Shown here: positions 24,201 to 39,200 of the stretch, piece by piece
How positions within the stretch are numbered: the stretch's first letter is position 1
Layout: every line of letters starts with the position of its first letter
From: Liopterus haemorrhoidalis
Lineage: Eukaryota > Arthropoda > Insecta > Coleoptera > Dytiscidae
DNA: 64,000 nt
NCBI GenBank assembly: GCA_963971575.1
Contig: OZ020622.1
Location: 5,804,279-5,868,278 of the forward strand
Direction of reading: 5' to 3'
Program-made: the position numbers and the translations under genes
Notes under the pieces: model-generated
The model's input: the letters and a program-made list of their open reading frames with translations, nothing else
Told to the model about the DNA's origin: nothing
Database searches by the model: none

Positions 24201-27200
24201 CGGTTCCCATCAATATATATATTATTGAGAATTTTTTCAGATTTTTAGACCAACCTTTCGGGGAAGAAGGGTGGGGGACAAAAATATTTTGAGACATTTT
24301 TGACGAATATTATGATAACGAGATGGAATTCAACTATTACCTGTTGTAGATCTGTATTATATAGGTCAACACATTGCTCACTCAGGTAGAGTTAACGAGA
24401 TTAGCAGGGGGTTCCACACAAATACACCCTAAAGCGACAGATTTTTATTTACGCATTATATATTTGACCCACGATTTGAATCTATAAAATTTCAAATTCA
24501 ATTTTGACCCGTATGGGAAAAAGGTTCGCTATCGCTTTACTAGTGTATCTAGTTTAGCTGTAGGGTATAAAAAGTACGTTCCCAGTTCCCATTTGGAAGC
24601 AATATTAAATAGGGGGGGTCAATATAAGTTACATTAAATTTGTTTTTAATGCGATTCGAACAGGTATTATAAATATTAAAATAAAATTAAACCTTGAATC
24701 CTGAGAATTCCCTTAGTCATGAGGGTACTCCAAGATTAGCCGAATGACGGAGTCGAAGTGCGCTATTTCCCGTACATATATGACGTTCGATGCCACACAC
24801 CGCCTCAGTGTAGTTTCAGACCGCGTGTTGAAGTTATCAGTGTTATAAAGTGTGTGTAATGGGACAGATGCAAAAATTTATCGATGTTGAAGTTCATGAA
24901 GAGGTGAGTTATAAAATTAAAATGTTACGTTAGGTTTGTTATGAAAATTAGTGAAATAATTTTATTAAAGTGTTGACAAATTATTCGTACTTAAAGAGTT
25001 CTAGGGGTAAATTGTGTATTCACATCATTCCATCCCAAACCCCGGCAATAATATACTGCGAGACCATTTTTTTTTTTTTTTTTATTGAATATACTTTTGT
25101 GTGTGTGTGGTTTTATACAAGTTGTTCTTAAAGTGTTCAGATATAGGGTATTCCAAACCTTTAAGCGGAACCAAATGAAGTTTTAAGTTGACATGAGCTA
25201 TTTTTTTAATGTTCGAAGTTGGCGTTTGCTTAAAACGATTAAAAGTTTCAATTAAACGTTAACAATTACTAGAATTCAAAATCTAGTCCGCTTCAACCCT
25301 GAAAACAGGCTATACAAAAATTCCTATTGAACTATTTTGGTTTCCATTATTCATTATTCAGATTTTTTTTCAAAGTTTTAGATCAACCCCTCTGGGAAAT
25401 AGGATGTGGGACAATTTTTTTTGACATATTTATGACAAAAATCACACAAAAAAATTTTACAAAAATAAAAATTTGCTTGTTTATTCACGCATTAAGAGGT
25501 GTCTTGTACCCCACCCAAAATATTTAAAAAAATATGTATTTTTCATTAAATACACATTTGTTTATATTTATTCCGCGATGTATTTTTTTGAACTCTCTAT
25601 ATTTAATTTAATAAATATTAAAAATAAAAAAATGTTTAAATTTCAATTGCAGTTTTTTCAATATTTTTATTATGCAAAGATATTATCTAATACATGGTTG
25701 AATTCAGAAAACGCTATTGAACAGGTATAAATAATATGTATAATCCCATTTGAAAAAATATATTTGTACTCTTGAAAACCACTGGTTTAACTTGGTCTCC
25801 TATAACTTTGTTCTATAGTATTTTTTTTGTAACTGTAATAATAAAGCTAATATTGGTGGTGGTCGGTTTCGCTGTTACACCCTGTATATCTAATATTTTT
25901 TTAGTGGAGGTTTTTAGTCTTTAATGTCAAAAACTGTTTAAAAAAGAGCATTTTCTCTTTAAACGAGATCTACCCTATTCAAAATTAACTCAACATCATT
26001 GCTAATTCTGTTATTAGCAGAGCTAATACTTTCGAAATTTGCTGTAATTTTATAAATTTTGTTTCATAACATTTTTCAAATAAATAATAATAGAAATAAA
26101 GCTTTTTCATTAGTTGTTTTATAAATATTTACAAAATCAACTCGCAAGTTTCTAAGGAGGCAGCATTGGAAAAAATAATTCTTTAAATTATAATTTTCGG
26201 ATAGTGTAGAATACTTTTTTAGAGATATAGTAAAACCTGCTAATGTAACCACCTGTTTAAACTAATCACCTGCTTCAGTTGACCTCTTTTTGATGGTCCC
26301 TAAATACATAATAAATAACATGGTCTCCATATATTTTTACATATGTGTATACTTTAATAATAAATAAATTATTATTATTATTTACATAAGGTGACCACTT
26401 TAAGCTTCTTCCTTCAGTGGACATTTTAGCCAGGTTTTACTGTATTTCGGTGGCATCCGCCATAACATCCCAAATATTCAGTTAACAAAAAATTTATTGA
26501 ACAGAAAACGACAATTTATTAATTTTATGTAATTTGTTATTTTGCTATAAATAATAAGTGAGATATTTCAAGATTTTAGCTGTCCCATAATTTCCCAAAT
26601 CAACTGAGATGGTTTTTTGTCCTGCACAGCATATGCGGCTATTTGCTGTTAAATACAAACAGCACAAAGGTGGAAGCTTATTATTGTGCAAGATTACCCA
26701 TATTTTTATTATATTAGTACATTTTTTACCTGTCACAGTGTCAGATATTTGTTTATATTTTTAGGGGGATATGTTTTAGTATTTTTCTTATGTGCGGGTC
26801 AAAGAGTTGTATAAGAATGCCAAATTTGAACTCTCTAGGTTTAGCCGATTAGTTACAATTTTTACCGGACAGACAGACGACAAAATGGCGGTATAAGGGT
26901 TTTTTGTAAAACCCTAAAAATGTATTTTAACCAAATGTTTTCGAAATTTGTTTTCTACTACAGTCTACGTCATTTTTGGTCGTTTTTAATTGTATTGTAA
27001 TATGTTTTACGTCATGAGGACTGCACTGAATTGTTCAAATATTCCATGTTAGATTTAAACTTTAAAAAGATAAGATATCACATCCGGTTTTTCGCGATTG
27101 TCATACAATCATATTGTGTAATGCATAATTACACTGTTTTATAAAAATCCACATGATCTATGACCGATTTGTCCGATTCAAGGTGACCTTTGATACTTTT

Positions 27201-30200
27201 TTACCGTTTATAGAGGTATACGCACTCAACTGAAAAGTTGTAAAAAATTGAATGAATATGTTGTCAAAATAATATTTCACGGTAATTTGGAGATGTGAGT
27301 AAGGAAATATTGGAACCACAAAACGATAAGATAGATAGCTAAATAAAATTTCTTAGAACTATTCTTGAATGTTTTTTTACTATAAAAAAAAAATGTTGAA
27401 ATTGAATACACGAAATCAGAGTGGCGGAGCATATGACTTAAAACAACCAATGGAAGCCATAGGCGCAATTTTCATAATCTTAATGAACCTTAGTATATAA
27501 AAAAATACTGCACATATTTAGAAACCTAAATAATGGTATTAGGCATTCGAATTAACATAAACAAAAAAAAAAATTAACCTAAAATTTGGTTTGGCATCCC
27601 AAATAATCATTCACTTACTAAATACCTTCGAAACCCTGAAATGTGTGAAAATTCACACTTCACATCAATTTTTTCCATGTATTCCTGTCATATGTCTTAC
27701 TTCTTGCATCATTCTAGGGGAATTCTTTTCTCTCTACTGCGTTTCTAATTTCGCCACTACAATTCTTTCTTATTTCTTCCTCGGCGTCTTGTTTTATATA
27801 ACTTGGCTTCGTATATCTATCTTCATCTATTCTTTTGATATGATCTTACCATCTTCATCGGCATTCTTCTATCACTTCTTATGCTGGTTTTATTCCCAGT
27901 TTCCTTTTACTATACTATTACAAAATTTTATAGTTAAAGAAAAACTGTTTTTCTTTAATTGCAAAATAAAATAAGATGTTTTTGTTCCAGTACTTATCAT
28001 TGTTTAATTAACTTATTTTTAATAAATATTTACTAAATGTCTGACTGTTTTATGTAGTTATTTACCCCTGAATGTTTTAATCTCTTCTTACGTGAATGGC
28101 AAGAGGGTTGTATACTTTTAAGGCGTATTTTTAATTTGTTTTTATTTGTTACAGATACGGGACAAATGTGCGGAGCTGGTCCTCAGCGAACCACAAATCC
28201 GCGAGATCATGAACCGTCTTCTTAATGACCTCAACAAAGGACTTGGAAAAGAAACACATGAAGATGCTATTGTTAAATGTTTTGTCACCTATGTCCAGGA
28301 CCTTCCAAATGGAAAAGGTAAGAAATTAAAAAAATGTTTGGTTTAATGATTTTAGACAAAATGTTGCACCTCGAGTACTAAAATTATCGCATGAGAGTAA
28401 AATAATATTATTATGAAATCGGCAGTAAAGCATAGTCCAGGGCTGCCCAACCAGTTGATCGCGATCTACCGGTCGATCCCGGCGTGATTTTAAGTAGATC
28501 TTTAGTTTCTCTTGCTTCCATGTACTTAAAAATACATTTTATAAATATAAAGTAAAAATTAAAACAAGCTTCTCGCTAGCCTACTTTCAAATGTTGTATT
28601 GAAATGTTTAATAAACGTTGTATGTAAACGTTATTTAATAGATTCTTATTTTTTCAATAAATTCAGGACCCCCTTAACACATTCATTGACTTGGGGTGAC
28701 TGGCAAAGAAATTTAAATCAAAACTACTAACGATAAAACGCGCGAAAAGTATGCAACACGTAAGGAAAATGGGTTATTATTAATAAGAACTTAGTTTTTA
28801 AATAAATATTGTTACTACATTGTTAAATATTGTTACTCGTATTTCGATGAACAATTTATTAAAAAAAACTTAATTTCCACACTAGTGTGAAAATGAACTC
28901 AATTATCTAATTGAAATAAGTTAGATAAGTAGATCTGTTTACTAACGATTGTAGAAATAATAACTATTATTGCAATTTTTTGCGTTTTAATTTAATATTT
29001 TGTTTGCTAAATAACCCTTAAATTTCCAAGAAATTTTGTTGTAAATATTAATATAATTGCTTTTACGATAGTGATTGCTGTTATCAATAGTGATATAAAG
29101 TACTCGAATATTATCAACAATATATGTGCGACTAGCCGATAAAGAATTTATATCCCCCCCTCAAGTGCCTTTAAAAATAATAATAGATGTCAAGTGGGCA
29201 GTTCAAAAAAACAGATTATCAAAAATGCATTATAGACAGATTTGTTTGTTTAACGGGACGTATAACGCCCAGTAGCGGCTGGTGGGTAAAATATTTGGGG
29301 GGACACTTTTTGATCCATATTTTGCAATGGTGTCCAGACTACGGCCCGCGGACCTAATCTGGCCCAACAATATGTTTCAAACGGCTCGCATTGAAACATA
29401 TTTTGTTTCTTTTTTATTGTTTTCAAAGCTTGCTACGTTCAACTTTGTAAAACTTATGTTGATTATTATTTTGTAAATAAATGGTCGTTATTTTGAAATG
29501 GTTAACATAAAAATATGATTTTTGGTGTCATTGTAAAGCTAATTTAATGTACTTTTAGGAAAAAAATATAAAATTATCGATTCCCTATGCTAGATCAAAA
29601 GTTGACATCATTTTCGGTGAAACCGGAAGTGTCTCAGAATTCTTATAGTAACCTTTAGATGGGCCTTTTTGTCTAGTTTAACTTTTGTTCTGAAGATTTT
29701 TTGTATCTTTACAAATAAAGGAGATTTTGGGGGTGCCCCGTTTCAAACAAACACCCTGTATATATTTCACATAATTCTATTAAAATTATCAATAACGTAT
29801 TTGAACTACTCGTATCAACGTACGTCCATAGTTTTATCTTCGTTTGTTATATTTGGTATAAGGTTTAACCGTTTAACCACACGTTTCTTTAACCATCATC
29901 GGTCATCTAAATTCTCGCCGAGTATATATAGATTGTTACTAAGTTTATTTTAGATTGTCACTTTATAAGAAACTTGTAAGAACTTGTTGCACCTCCCCTT
30001 AAGGGGACTTTTGGCAGTGTATAGAAATTTTTTTAAATATTGTATGCTTTTATACTTTTCGTCTCTGATTTTGTTTCAAAATGCGCATATTGCTATGATT
30101 TATGACTTTTGGAACATGTTCATAAAATTGTAACACTTGAAAATACTTTCAACATTTACGTTTCAAATTTTAACTTTGCCTAATTTAATCTTAACAGTTT

Positions 30201-33200
30201 TTTCTACAATTTATAGCCTTTAAAGTCGAATAAGTATTTATTACGTAAAATTTTCAAGTATATTTTCAAAAGTATTTCACATACGTAAATGTTTTACGTT
30301 TAATTTATTGGCAGCCAAATAATATTTTTCATTCAGATATCAGTGTTTATTTTTGGACTTCCTTGGACTAAAGCCAAATGTCTAGGGTATGTAAATAGTA
30401 ACATTGTTTATAAGTCCACGTTTAAACGTGACAAATTTCAACACGTGCCGAATTTGTTTTCTTATAATATAAACATTTACAAAATTCCACTTTTTACCAC
30501 TTTTTTATTACGATTAATTTCTTTAGTCCTTCTTTTATCCTGATATGCCATATTCATTATGATATCCTATTTATTCTCTCCCAGATCTTTAACCTCTTCT
30601 TGCATTTTGGCACATATGTGTACATTTTAAAAACCAAGATCTATTTAAAAATTAACTAATATATTTATTGCTCGATGGCCACATATGATACCATTTTGCA
30701 TATTAGTTCATATATCTTACGCTTGAGGGTGCTGCAGGGGTGTTTCAATGCATAGGGGAAAGGAGAAACACGAGTAAGTGGCGCCTGCAGGAATTGGACA
30801 CTATCCAGAGAAAAAAGTATATAAAAAACCACCACGGTGCCATGAAAAAAATTGTTCAAAAAAAGATATGCATGTAAGAAGTGCAAAGAGCCTTTGTGCC
30901 CAGAATGCATGGAAAATTTCCATACATAGAAGATATTCGTATTGATATTCGCTCTATGGCTATATATGTGTACGTTTGGTTTTTACATCAAATATTGGTC
31001 AAAAATAAGTTAAATTTAAATTTTTTGTATTTTTTATATTTTCTTTAATAAAAACTAGTGTATTAAGATTTTTTTAATATTTTTAAAATTTTGAAAAAAA
31101 TATTCGTGCAAGAAGAGGTTAATTTAATCTAAATTTAATTTTAATTTTTTTGTTTGTTTTTAGAAAAGGGAAAATTCTTGGCGTTAGATTTGGGAGGCAC
31201 CAATTTCAGAGTTCTACTCATTGAATTGGATGGAGCAATGTTCGATATGAAATCCAAAATCTACGCAATTCCAGTTCAAATTATGTTGGGATCTGGCGAA
31301 CAGGTAAGCCACAAGATTGGTAACATTTTAACTCTTTTAAATTTGATTTGTTAACTTTTGTTGCATTTGAATCCCTCAAATAAGAACAAGCTGTTCAAAA
31401 TTAACTCCATATTAAACTAAACAGATTTTTAACAGTAGGGGCCGGTTTCTAAAAGCTTAGCCTAGGTTAATCTTTTGGTTAAACTCGGTTACAATATAAC
31501 AATCCCATAAGTAACCATAGCAACCATTTTCTAACCATTTGGTTATAGTTAACTAAGCTTTCAGAAACCGGCCCTAGGTTATAAAAGAATTGTACAGTAC
31601 GCCGCACCTGCATAACTTCGCAAGCACATGTTATTTGCGCTTGCGCAGAAGTAACATTTCGCACAAAATTCATTTCTTGAAATAAAATTTTATACATAAT
31701 AGAATAAAAATAGTAGTTTTTAGATTATGATGGTGAAAGCACTGAAATAATAGGGCACTAAGTTATTGACAAAAACATTTTTTTAGGAAAACCCCACTTA
31801 AATAATTAAAAAGTTTGCTAGTGACAACTTAAGAAAATTAACATAAGTCGCTAAATATTTATCTAATCAAAAAAAATCATTTCGATAAAAGATTTGTTTT
31901 TTTATTTTTAACAATTTTGGTGTTGTAAGTTTTTGCTGTTAAGTCAATAATAAGAAAGATATTTCAAATGTTTAGTTTTTGGTTTTCCCGCCATAACTCT
32001 CCAGATATTTATCCAGTCAAAAAAATGCATTTAGGTAAAAGATTTGTCTTCTTATTTTTAACAATTTTGGTATTGTTTGTTTTTGCTGTTAAGTCAATAA
32101 TAAGAGGGATATTTCAATTTTTTTATTTTTTGTTTTCCCGCCATAACTCTCCAAATATTTATCCAATCAAAAAATGCATTTAGATAAAAGATTTGTCTTC
32201 TTATTCTTAACAATATTTGTAGTATAAGTTTTTGCTGTTTAGTTAATAATAGTCTATAGCAGTGTTTCTCAGCCAAAAACGCACCGCGGATAGTATAATA
32301 TATAACTTTCTAACGCGGACCACTAATAAGAATTGTTGGTTCATATTTTGCAATGAAAAAAATATATTTAATGCGCTACTAAATACATTTATTTTATTTG
32401 TAGAAAATCACAGAAAGTTTACAGAAAATAAACAAAATATAAATTTACATAAAAATGTGCATAAAAAATAAAAAAAAAACTACAAAAAACACATGTAAAA
32501 ACTTTCGCGGACCACTAAAAATGTTCTGGGGACCACTGGTGGTCCGCGGACCACCTGTTGAGAAACACTGGTCTATAGTAACTTATTCTGAACAAAAAAG
32601 TCTCTATTAAATGTTTCCCATGCGTTGGGTACAAATAGCTTTTGTTGCTGTGCGCCAAAATTTTTAACTAACTAACTCAATGTTTCCTTTTTATTTCAAA
32701 TATTTCCCTAGTGTTGCAAATATTTCCGTAGTATTTCAAATATTTCCGTATTATTTCAAATATTTCTCTTGTATATATTTTAATTATTTCCTAGTACTTC
32801 AAATATTTCCTTAATACATATTTCCTGGTACTTCAAATATTTCCCTAATACATATTTCAAATATTTTCTTAGTAAATATTTCAAATATTTCCTAGTATTT
32901 AAAAGATTTCCCTAATATTTCAAATATTTACCTATTATTTTAAATATGTCCTAGTATTTCATACATTTCTCAAGTATGTCAAATACTTCTTAAAAGTATG
33001 TGATATTTCAAATACTTTAATTGCTATTTAGTATTTAAAAAACCTTTACTGACTATTTGTCTCAGTTCTAGTGGCGAGTTGCTATGAACAGCCTGTAATT
33101 CAAAAATTTGCTATTCAGCTCAGTAACTAAATTACAATTTTATGAGATAACACAAAATTTAAATTTTATGTTTCATTTGACCTTAGAAATAAGTCAAAAT

Positions 33201-36200
33201 GTTTCAAAACACGTGCAGGTTCAAAGACTTATTAAATTTTTTTCAGCTATTCGATCATATTGCTGAATGTCTGGCGAATTTCATGAAGGAGCACAAAGTT
33301 CAACGAGAATTACTTCCATTAGGTTTCACCTTCAGTTTTCCCTTAAAACAAGTTGGACTTACAAAAGGTCTCCTCGAATGTTGGACTAAGGGATTTAACT
33401 GTTCTGGCGTTGTTGGTGAAGATGTCGTACAACTATTGCAAGACGCTATTGCCAGACGTGGAGTAAGTATCAAAAATTCAAAAATATAGAAATAGTATTT
33501 TATATTGTTTATTTTCGCATGGTTTAAAAAAAAATCAAATATTAACCTCTCTCTAAATTTAAAACATTTCCTTGAAGAAAAAAATTGGCGTAATTCCAAT
33601 AAAATACAACTGTTGTTTTTTGGCAACCTCAAAAAATTAATGGTCCAATACCTGTATGCTATTAAAACAGTTTAAAATGTTTGTTTAAAACAATATATTA
33701 GTTAAATTTTAATACATTGTTTGCTGGGAAAGTTGCTAATTTTGGTGGCCCCCCTGTTGTGTCCAGGAGAACTATTGGAATAAAATGTTACATATTTTAA
33801 TTAGGACTGTTTTTAATTACAAATCGCAATTTTTTGTTGGAATTATTTGATTTAATGGGCTCTGTTTCATAAAAATTGACAGGTTATAATTCAAATTTTT
33901 TTTTAGTTGTCTGACAAATCTTAATTTTATAAAAGTTAAACAGGCGACATAATTATCAGTTAATTATAATGACAAATTGTCAAAATTATGACGATAATTT
34001 AGTTAAGTTTCCAAATAAAATCTAGTTTTTATTTTTCCAAATAAAAATAAAATTTTTGTGACAATGGTCAAAAGTTGACATATTTTTCATGGTAATTTTT
34101 TATTTATTTTTTTTATTTTGTGGAGAGTATAAAACAGTAATAATAATGAGATAAATGAAAATAATAAAATAATAATTCTAAAAAATAGACATTTTATTTG
34201 GAATATTTGGTCAAGTTTTAAATCGAAAATGAAATTAAAATGTGGAACTGTAAGTTCACCCGAATTAAATATGTATAGCAGCGGTTTCCAAACTTTGTTC
34301 AGTAACGACCCCCTTAGAAAAAATCCCATTGCTGGCGACCCCCCCCCCCGGCCTATTTAAGAAATTTATAAACAATTTGTAAATAATTTAAGTGATGAGC
34401 AAAAAAAAAAAGGTCCTCACCTTCACAATGTGGCGCCCTTTTACTTAGTGCGCTAGGGGCCGTCGCCCCTTCCGCCCCCCCCCCCTTACTGCGGCTCTGG
34501 AAATAAAAATCACAAAAGTAGCAAAAATATGTAATGCCAATAGTTTCTCTAATTCCTAAATATTTATTTTCACAACATAAATCACGAAAATCATATAAAA
34601 ATAAATTATATTAATATTAAATATGTAATTCAAATTAAAAATGTAATAAAAATCAATTTTAATGTGAAGTATGGGCTTGTTTCTTCGCACATAATTCGTT
34701 AAATCGCGGTTTATATGAAGAAAGAGCCTCTCTTATTTCGTCTTCCACTATTAACCGTGCGCGATATTTTGTTTTAATAACAGCTAATGTGGAAAATCCT
34801 GCGACCCGCGACCCCCTGGTGAATCTTTTACGACTCCAAAGGGGGTCGCGCCCCCCACTTTGGAAACCGCTGATGTATAGTATTTCCAAAATGAAATAGC
34901 CACTCTTGATAAGAAGCTTAACAATGCGGTAATGGGTAATGGCAGTAATCCCAAGAATTATTGCAGTAAAAAGAATATAAGAGGTATTAAGGGAATTTTA
35001 AATTTAAATCGAATAGATGTAACACTAGTTCAATTGAAGTTTCTTAAAAACCATTAAGGATATTTTCCAAATTTATAATCCTATTGTTTCTAAATTTTAG
35101 GGGTTATACTTCTTTCATTTTTATGAACCAGTGCCCTAATAGGCCAAAATCAGGCTCTATATTACAGAATATAAAAAAAAATCATTCAGTACAAAATTTA
35201 ATGAAGGTATATGGTTGTGCAGGTCTATTACCTAAATAACGGGTGTTTTTTTTAGAGGTATAGAACTTTAAATTGCAATAAAACAACGATGGATTATTCG
35301 ATTGACATGAATTTTTTTTTATTCGAAAGATAATCTTGTGGCATTAAATTAAATCATACCAACAAGACGGCGCAACATGTCACACAGCTCGTGCCACAAT
35401 CGATTTATTGAAAGACACGTTTGGTGACCGCCTAATTTCACGTTTTGGACCTGTGAATTGGCCTCCAAGATCTTGTGATTTAACACCGCTGGACTACTTT
35501 CTGTGGGGCTATGTAAAGTCATTGGTCTATGCGGATAAGCCACAAACGCTTGACCATTTGGAAGACAACATTCGACGTGTTATTGCCGATATACGGCCAC
35601 AAATGTTGGAAAAAGTCATCGAAAATTGGACGTCCAGATTGGACTACATCCGAGCCAGCCGTGGCGGTCATATGCCAGAAATCATATTTAAAATGTAATG
35701 CCACAAGATTATCTTTCGAATAAAAAAAAAATTCATGTCAATCGAATAATCCATCGTTGTTTTATTGCAATTTAAAGTTCTATACCTCTAAAAAAAACAC
35801 CCATTACAAACAAATTTTCTTACTGCATCCAAAAGGTGTGCCTTTTTTATGCGCTTATAAAAATACATATTAATAATTTGATTTGTTTGATTCTCTTGTA
35901 ATAACAATAATACAAAACTTTCATAACCTTGATTGCAATATTTCCTGAATGCATACCGACCTAGAAAGGCCGGATATGTCAAAAATCAAATTATATAGCA
36001 AATAATTACAATTATGAAACAAAATCCGTGCAACTGGGAAATAAAACAAATGAATTAAAACAATAATTTCAAAGGTTTCTTTCTAGCTTTGGGAAATTAA
36101 AAATAAGGTTTCTTCATGATCGTGTTTTTCAGGATGTGGCGATAGCAGTAATGGCAATTTTAAATGATTCAACGGGAACCCTTATGTCTTGCGCGCACAA

Positions 36201-39200
36201 AAATCATAACTGCCGTGTTGGCATTATCGTAGGTAATAAACAACGAATAAAATTTTAGTTTGACGTAGTTTTTCGCGAGAATGAATGTTGTAAGATTGTT
36301 TAAAAATTTTCCAGGACTATGGATTTTTCAAGAGGAATTTTTTTATGTTTTTATTTATATTTTTCTATTATTTATAGGATGTTAAAATAGATATAATGGC
36401 TATTTTAAACGATACAACTGGAACTTTGATGGCGTGTGGTTGGAAGAATCATTATACTCATATAGGAGTTATTATTGGTAGGTTATACAGGTTATAACGT
36501 CGCTTGCCCTGCTTGCTGGTGATGGTAAAAGGGTCTACTGTATTTGTAACTGTTTTTCAGGACTTTTTGTATATTTTTACAGCTGTACGAGGGACATAAG
36601 TGTAAAAGAATGTCTGTACCGTTGCATGCCATGTAGTTTTTGATCTATAATATATTGTGTATCTATCTAACAGTAATCAAAATTAACTTAAATGGTATAA
36701 TATACTTGAGCTGCCTAATCAATTCAATTTGACATATTTTCAGTTACATAAAATATAAGAGAGTAACCATGTATTTGGTTGCGATTAGTAATTATTTCTG
36801 TTGGTTGTGACGTTTAAAATTTGTAATTGCATTGTTTTGGTGGCTTGATTATATCTATTTAACATTAATTGTAATCAAAATTGTATTAATATTAACCCAA
36901 ATTGTATATATACTATTTGCCATCTGAGATGGAAATTGCGTCATTGGTCTAAAGCAGTGTTTAGTTCCTTGCTTACAAAAAAGGCAAGCAACTGCCCACC
37001 TGATTTTTCCTCTAACTTGCTCAATCTAAACGAGCCTTCAGCGTGAAGTCTGCGGATTCGTTCAGTGAACCTTTGTAGTCTACATCGCAATAGTGGCGTT
37101 ACATTAAAAAGGCTGAAAATTTACATTTTTTTTTTTTCTTAACACTCTAGTGCCCCAGTTTATAAAAAAAAGGTTTATATGGTTAAAACAAGAACAATAA
37201 TTCTTTTATTTTTCTGGTGTATTTATTAATCAAGAATTACAATCCCTTTAATTCTGTAAATTGTTTAAATATATAAAGTCAAGCGAATATCCGTAATACA
37301 ACTCTTGCACTAAACTAATAGTTTTTAGCAAAACTACATGTAATTTTGCTCAATCGGTGTTTTTAAGTGTATTTGTTGTGTTATAACATTCCTTTTTGGC
37401 ATATAAATGTTTTTTTAAATTGTTAAGAAACCGTTTTGATCGTTTTTTATTTTTCCCCTAAAGTAGGGTGACCATTTTCTTGGAGAAGGCAATGCGGGAC
37501 GGAGCAAAAAAATATAAGTAAAGAGCAAACAAAAAAAAAAGGTCCTCACCTCTCAAATATAAGTAAAGAACAAAAAAAAGGTCTTCACCTCCCAAATATA
37601 AGTACAGAGCAAAATTGGGCCCTGGGGACACCAAATCAAAATGCGGGACGTCCCGCGAATTGTGGCCGAGTTTGTTAAATCGCAGTTCTGACCTGTAACA
37701 ATAGTCTGAAGTGTGAGGTTGCTAGTTCGAGTCCCCGTGATATTATTCGGGCGAGAATGTTAACATTACTCCAACTTTCCAGTGGCGTGGGGGGGGGCGG
37801 TGCCCCGTGCAGCTTAAATTTACAATAAATAATGTCTTGTAATCTGAACTAAAAATTTGAACTATTTCTTTTCATATTTTTGTCAACTTCATTGTTTATA
37901 TTTGGGTTTTTATAAATTATATTTAAAATTTGTTTATGACTAATATTGTTCTTTTCTTATTATTTGTTATATTCGTATAGTGATAACGACTAAGTTACAC
38001 TTTTATGGATCCATCATCTTCCATGATATGCCTTAACTCCTCCTTATTCCTGGTCTTCTACTTCCAATTGACAATTTTGAGCGTTCTCAGATCGCTTGTG
38101 ATGTTGGCAATCCACCTATTCCTAGGACGTTTACTTCTATGCTTATTTTGTAGATTATTTGTTTAATTACTATATTTGAGATATTGGGAGTAGTATTTTG
38201 TTTATTGAATCAGATATTTGTTGTAGAATTTGTTGTTTTATTTGTTTAGGTATTATAATGAGATATTGGAAGTAGTATTTTGGTTACTAAGGCCCAGTCT
38301 TTCCACCTTCAGGTAAACCTTTAGATAACTATCTGACAGATAAGGTTACATGATACTTTCTGTGCTGAATAAATGTCATCCCGTCTTTCACTACAAATTT
38401 ATCTATCGTTTAGTTATCTAACGGATAATGAGACTGACGTATTGAATTTACTGATTGGTATTGACATTTATGCAGCAGATGAAGTTCCAGATAACTTTAT
38501 CTGTCAGATAGTTACCTACAAGTTTACCTGCAGGTGGAAAGAGCGGGCCTAAGTATTATTTTTGAGATATTGGGAGTAGCATTTTGGTTACTAAATCAGA
38601 TAATTTAAGTACTATTTTTTTGATTTCGGGTGTAGGTTATTTTGGTTACTGTATCAGATATATATGACAAGTTTTAATAACAAGTAGATGTTTATTAAAT
38701 GCAAATTTCTTGCATTTTAATGAATCTACATAAAAGTTTATATCGGTATCTATTAACATACAATGTATAATTTGCATTTTATTATAAACATAATAAATTT
38801 AACAGTATTAAACATTTGTATGTAGTTATAGATACTGATTTGTAGCTTAGTGGGCTTTAGCTTTTAACAGCTTGCTTAGCTTTCAGAAATCTTGTATCCA
38901 TAGACAAATGCTAAAGATGAGATTTAATTTTTTTAGGAACTGGAAGCAATGCCTGTTACGTTGAACGTGTAGAAAATGCTGAACTTTTCGATGGAGATAT
39001 GTCTAAGCCGTATGTTCTTATCAACACAGAATGGGGCGCGTTTGGAACAGATGGAAAATTAGATTTTATAAGATCACAGTATGATAGAGAAATTGATGCA
39101 CATAGTATTAATCCAGGAAAACAGGTTTTCGAGAAAATGATCTCTGGAATGTATATGGGTAAGTTAAATTATTTCACACAAGATTATAAATTTCGAAGTT

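Noticed and set aside
27591..27974. 127-codon open stretch
   Set aside because: Very hydrophobic, T-rich composition, begins inside a composite-repeat module, no family motif and no splice context.
33300..33632. 110-codon minus-strand frame
   Set aside because: Shadow of hexokinase exon 4 on the opposite strand.
34659..34889. 76-codon minus-strand frame in the 34279 hAT element
   Set aside because: No transposase motif, and it crosses the element end into the TSD.
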